A stretch of DNA of 64,000 bases from Shewanella halifaxensis HAW-EB4 (GTDB lineage Bacteria > Pseudomonadota > Gammaproteobacteria > Enterobacterales > Shewanellaceae). The notes beneath the pieces are model-generated. The model was not told the origin of the DNA. It saw nothing but the letters and a program-made list of their open reading frames with translations, and did no database searches. The stretch spans positions 3,968,001 through 4,032,000 of the forward strand of contig NC_010334.1 of assembly GCF_000019185.1 (NCBI RefSeq), read 5' to 3'. The stretch's first letter is position 1, and each line of letters begins with the position of its first letter. Made by a program: the position numbers and the translations under genes. Positions 60,551-64,000 of this stretch are shown here, in pieces.

Positions 60551-61576
60551 CTAGACATTCTGAAACAGCATCTCAATGGTGAAGGTAAGGACAAACTGAT
60601 TAATCCGCTCGGAAAATTCATCCTCTTTACTCCAATTGTATTCAGGCGTAATTGCAAAGAATAACCAGTTCCTCGCAAAATTTTGTCTGTAGGTCATACT
60701 GACACTGGCATTCTTAACGTAATGATAAGGCTCATCGACGCCATAAATGCTCGCCTGATAGCTCAGCGCCTGCTTGTTATTGATGTATTGATAGACTTTA
60801 ACGCTAGAGCCAAACTCCCAGCCATTATCTCGATCCTCATATTGCGCCACCGCGCTCCAGCGACCAACAAATGTCTCGTTAAAGGCATGCTCAATATCAA
60901 ACTCGGTTGACTCACCCGTAACCTTCTTCTCTTGGTATAGCTTTTGAGTTAATCGAGTCACTGTACTCTCAGAAAGAGGATAGGTATAACGCCATCTCGC
61001 TTCGACCTTGGGCTTGAAGTTAGCCTTAATATTGAAACTAACACGATCTTTGGCATACCAATCATATCTAAGACCGATATCCCGTTCATTATTGTCATCT
61101 GGTGCTCTAATAAAGGCGAACGGATCATCCTCCCCTGTCGAGTCTAAAATAAACTTTAAGCGCTTGGTTACGCCTGGTAAATTTAATCTGGCATTGAGAT
61201 TAGCTCGGTATTTGAAACCCTCTTTTTCGTAATAAGCAAAGTCGTTAAACCAGCGCACAATGGTGCCAGCTCTGGCGTCATCCTCGACTCTATCATCCAC
61301 AAAAAAGCTATCAAACCAGATGGCTGGCTGGCAGAATTTAGTGTTGATGTAATCGAATGCTTTATCTATCGCTCCTTCCATCTGTGACTGGCTATAACAG
61401 GGGTCATCTTCAGGGATTGGCTTTGCTTCTACAGTGTTCGCTGCCGTATCAGACTGAGCTTCAGGCTCAAGCTCAGACGCCTTAACTTTTTGCTCTTCAC
61501 CCACAGACGTTTGCGCCCCATGAGCAGACGCAAAACTAAAAGTTAAAGCAATGAATAACAACCATCTAGGAAACAA
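60551..61576 (-). CDS. Exported protein, likely outer-membrane beta-barrel
   Basis: The 341-residue protein has a signal peptide (ending ASAHGA), a Glu/Ala-rich acidic stretch of about 50 residues with one conserved CYS pair region (CYSQSQMEG / FCQPAIWF), and then an alternating pattern of aromatic and polar residues that suits an outer-membrane barrel (YRANLNARLNLPG, RWRYTYPLSES, WEFGSSVKVYQYI). Family unknown. The start is TTG at 61576 because the signal peptide follows. It is convergent with the hypothetical gene at 60098. Confidence 0.65.
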   Translation of the reverse strand: MFPRWLLFIALTFSFASAHGAQTSVGEEQKVKASELEPEAQSDTAANTVEAKPIPEDDPCYSQSQMEGAIDKAFDYINTKFCQPAIWFDSFFVDDRVEDDARAGTIVRWFNDFAYYEKEGFKYRANLNARLNLPGVTKRLKFILDSTGEDDPFAFIRAPDDNNERDIGLRYDWYAKDRVSFNIKANFKPKVEARWRYTYPLSESTVTRLTQKLYQEKKVTGESTEFDIEHAFNETFVGRWSAVAQYEDRDNGWEFGSSVKVYQYINNKQALSYQASIYGVDEPYHYVKNASVSMTYRQNFARNWLFFAITPEYNWSKEDEFSERINQFVLTFTIEMLFQNV

Positions 61577-61785
61577 GTTATGCTCTCAGAATATGTTAAT
61601 AATGAGTAAAGATAGTATCACTCATTCCCCAGGTTTACATGAGGTTCAATATTGAAACTGGCATTAAAAATTATTCCTCCGCCAATAATGATAAGCGATT
61701 AAGAGCTATCATGAGGATAATGGCATATCACCTGCGTAACTATATCACCCGCTAATTGCGCCTGCGGCTCATGAACACATAACAG

Positions 61786-63255
61786 TCAATCATCTTGTGA
61801 TTCGCTATTTATAGCGTTAGCTAACCAAACAAACTTAGGTAGTTGCGTCAGATCTAAACAGTCACCTTGCTCGGCTATCACACTATGAGCAGGGGCATTA
61901 GTGGCGTCTTCATTAAGCGCAGCCAATAAGACCTGCTGCGCCTCACTCTCACCATGCACCAATACAATTGGTGGAGAGTCGTTAAAATGGCGATACCAGT
62001 GCAGCAGCTCAGCCTGATCGGCATGAGCCGATAGTCCGCCAACGGTATGTAGCCTCGCCGCAACATCGATACTTTGACCACTGATAGTTAAGCTTGTCGC
62101 GCCATCGACCAAGAGTCGACCAGGCGTGCCCTGCGCCTGATAGCCACAAATAATCACATCAGATAGACTGTTCGCTAGATTGTGTTCTAAATGGCAGCGA
62201 ATACGGCCACCGTTACACATACCACTGCCTGCGATAATAATCAGCCCTTGGTGAATATGATTCAGCTCCATCGACTCCTCTGTGGTATCGATAAAGTCCA
62301 CATTCGACAATAGTGGATGCTTTCCCGGGGATAAACGGGTAAAACGCTTAAAATCCTCATCCATTAAGGCGTAATTTTCGACATAGATCTGTGTTGCCCT
62401 AATCGCCATCGGGCTATCGAGACAGACCCGCCAACGAGATAGATCCCACTCTTTGGCGTAGAGATGAAACAGATAAAGCAGCTCCTGTGCTCGACCAACC
62501 GAAAACGCTGGCAGTAGAATATTGCCACGACTCTGATCTATGGTACGCGCAAAGATTGATTTGAGCTCTTCTAGCGTATCGTTCCATGAGCGATGTAACC
62601 TGTTGCCATAGGTACTTTCCATCAATACCAGATCCGCCGTATCGATTAAGCTTGGATCGTCTAATATCGGCATGCCTTCACGACCAAGATCGCCACTAAA
62701 GACCAGCTTTTTAGTTGAAGTCCCCTCTCCTAACCAAAGCTCAACCACTGCTGAACCTAAAATATGCCCCGCATCAGACAAACACACATTAAGATGGGGG
62801 ATCACTTGTGTGCTCTCGCCATAATCGAGCGCCACAAATTGCTGCATAACACGGTCGACATCGGCATCATCGAATAGCGGCTCTAGCAAGGGTAAATCAT
62901 TCTTTACTCGCTTCTTATTGAGTCGATCTATATCTCTAGCTTGGAGCATGGCGGCATCTTTTAGCATCACCGCACAAAGCTCTACCGTAGCCTTATGGCT
63001 ATATATAGGTCCTGTAAACCCCGAACGAACCAACAAAGGTAATCGTCCCGAATGATCGATATGAGCATGACTTAAGACCACTGCATGGATCTGCGATGGG
63101 CTGAAGGCAAAGGGCTCGTGATTACGCAACACATCAGCCTTACTCCCTTGGATTAATCCACAGTCGAGTAATACTTGCTGTCCATCAATATTGAGTAAGT
63201 GACAAGAGCCCGTCACTTCTTGAGTCGCACCTAAAAAAGAGAGAGTCATCTGCAT
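61786..63255 (-). CDS. Beta-CASP metallo-beta-lactamase fold hydrolase
   Basis: The 489-residue protein has the MBL motif HAHIDHSG and the surrounding AGHILGSA, FSGDLGREG and STYGNRLH blocks of CPSF73-like enzymes. A beta-CASP domain (LLPAFSVGRAQELLYLF, GSGMCNGGRI) and a C-terminal GLSAHADQAELLHW are present. Such proteins act on RNA, as nucleases or processing enzymes. ATG 63255 fits AGGAAG upstream; a second ATG two codons later is also possible. It is the only gene of its unit. Bacterial homologues are often next to mobile or stress genes, which is not evident here. Confidence 0.9.
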   Translation of the reverse strand: MQMTLSFLGATQEVTGSCHLLNIDGQQVLLDCGLIQGSKADVLRNHEPFAFSPSQIHAVVLSHAHIDHSGRLPLLVRSGFTGPIYSHKATVELCAVMLKDAAMLQARDIDRLNKKRVKNDLPLLEPLFDDADVDRVMQQFVALDYGESTQVIPHLNVCLSDAGHILGSAVVELWLGEGTSTKKLVFSGDLGREGMPILDDPSLIDTADLVLMESTYGNRLHRSWNDTLEELKSIFARTIDQSRGNILLPAFSVGRAQELLYLFHLYAKEWDLSRWRVCLDSPMAIRATQIYVENYALMDEDFKRFTRLSPGKHPLLSNVDFIDTTEESMELNHIHQGLIIIAGSGMCNGGRIRCHLEHNLANSLSDVIICGYQAQGTPGRLLVDGATSLTISGQSIDVAARLHTVGGLSAHADQAELLHWYRHFNDSPPIVLVHGESEAQQVLLAALNEDATNAPAHSVIAEQGDCLDLTQLPKFVWLANAINSESQDD

Positions 63256-63411
63256 AGCATTCTTCCTCAAAAGGCACCGTTATTCCCTTTAAACCACTTC
63301 AACATAGAGTGGTCATCTCTGGTGCTTATGCTTAAAAGATAAACCCTTAATGAAGTTTCGACTAGCAATTAACCTAAAAATATTTTGGTTATTTTGATGG
63401 AATTTTTGCCA

Positions 63412-63446
63412 TAAAAAAAGCAGGAATAACTTAATTATCCTGCTTA
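63412..63446 (-). terminator. Intrinsic terminator of the porin gene
   Basis: AAGCAGGA pairs with TCCTGCTT with an AT-rich centre. On the minus strand a T-run follows. Confidence 0.75.
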
Positions 63447-63519
63447 TAAAATGGGAGCTTTGAGGTGAGCCCAAGTGTGGGCTCAATACGACTCAGTTAG
63501 GCTTTACGCCTGATTTCAT

Positions 63520-64000
63520 TTAATATTTAGCTTGAAGTGTTACCCACAATTTATCGGTATCATTTGAGAAACCGTAGCCCGCATCGGCACCACTAAAGCT
63601 CGCATATTTCACGCCTACACTATAGTACTTAGCGAATGGGTACGTAGCAGAAACACCCCACTCCTGACCCATGTCGATATCGCCATAGTCAGAGTCAAAC
63701 TTGTGGTACTTAGCAAGTAACTTTAGCCCTGCAAGTTTTGCTGTCAAAGCAAAGCTCGTGTCAACGAGGCCATTTTCCCAGTTACCTTTACCGCCAAATA
63801 GGAACTTATCTGTCCAACCGTTAAAGGCATGTAATGTCGCTAGCGGTGTAATAAAGCCTGCTTTACCGTCATCCGAGCCTAGCACTTCGTAACTCACTTT
63901 AGCGCCGAAGGCATCAAAGTTAATACCTGCGCCCAGATGGTAATAAGTCGCACTATAAGTCTCTGGGTTATTGGCAGCTTCTGATTGCTGAGCGAACTCG
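63520..64000 (-). CDS. Outer-membrane porin-like protein, C-terminal part
   Basis: Open on the minus strand to the window edge, with no stop in the last 100 bases. The C-terminal 160 residues show a barrel pattern: the segment YHLGAGINFDAFGAKVSYEV, the LGSDDGKAGFITPLATLHAFNGWTD block, and strands ending WVTLQAKY with a terminal aromatic. This resembles an alginate-export-like or similar outer-membrane porin seen in Shewanella. The N-terminus and signal peptide lie outside the window. No start is visible. Confidence 0.75.
   Translation of the reverse strand, partial: EFAQQSEAANNPETYSATYYHLGAGINFDAFGAKVSYEVLGSDDGKAGFITPLATLHAFNGWTDKFLFGGKGNWENGLVDTSFALTAKLAGLKLLAKYHKFDSDYGDIDMGQEWGVSATYPFAKYYSVGVKYASFSGADAGYGFSNDTDKLWVTLQAKY

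Overview
The window looks like chromosomal DNA of a marine gammaproteobacterium, most probably Shewanella or a close relative. This is inferred from protein sequence alone. The housekeeping genes (maeA, pyrC, glnD, queG, metR, btuB, ppiC, rsuA) are gammaproteobacterial. Several small families that I associate mainly with Shewanella and its neighbours are also present (DUF4447-, DUF3069- and DUF3718-like proteins, YehS/DUF1456), as are a PsrAB-type molybdoenzyme and a four-gene scs cluster. No rRNA, tRNA, CRISPR array, integrase or intact transposase was seen.

Layout. 0.2-7.4 kb: an ornithine-cyclodeaminase-like gene; an ECF sigma / membrane anti-sigma / DUF4097 operon; rsuA with its 3' end tandemly repeated; a sugar acetyltransferase; an M13 lipoprotein peptidase. 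7.6-17 kb: an exported RelA/SpoT-fold protein, SMI1/KNR4 and DUF4447 genes, a GST, a bPH2 membrane protein, an atypical Nramp homologue, an exported serine hydrolase, yehS, a MITE-like element and maeA. 17-20.2 kb: an AT-rich two-gene island (HEPN nuclease plus DUF262 protein) and about 1.2 kb of non-coding, hairpin-rich DNA. 20.2-23.1 kb: psrAB-like genes. 23.8-30.3 kb: a DUF3069-like gene, an exported PAP2 phosphatase, a TPR-GGDEF protein, queG, dodecin, an AhpD-like protein and a divergent LysR regulator. 30.4-34.4 kb: scsABCD, an envelope thiol-redox system linked to copper tolerance. 34.9-49.7 kb: metR, an HDOD protein, a TesA-like lipoprotein, btuB under a cobalamin riboswitch, an FMN reductase with a divergent LysR regulator, a symporter fused to a solute-binding domain, a second rsuA, pyrC, a DUF3718-like gene, an LPD1-like zincin, ppiC with three extra copies of its 3' end, and a PQQ sugar dehydrogenase. 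50-64 kb: an ATP-grasp ligase overlapping an N-formylglutamate-amidohydrolase/DUF1704 fusion, a membrane diguanylate cyclase, a CDGSH/glutamate-synthase fusion, a HAD phosphatase, glnD with a degenerate HD active site, two uncharacterised genes, a beta-CASP metallohydrolase and the 3' part of a porin.

Themes. Envelope and redox functions dominate. Two GGDEF proteins and one HDOD protein point to local second-messenger and stress signalling. Intergenic DNA is unusually structured: a composite palindromic repeat recurs in both orientations, a heptamer tract follows the M13 peptidase gene, and two unrelated genes carry tandem copies of their own 3' ends.

Best leads: (1) GlnD in which the HD dyad and two other predicted metal-site positions are replaced; (2) the HEPN/DUF262 gene pair; (3) the ATP-grasp plus amidohydrolase-DUF1704 pair; (4) a RelA/SpoT-fold protein with a signal peptide; (5) the composite repeat family.
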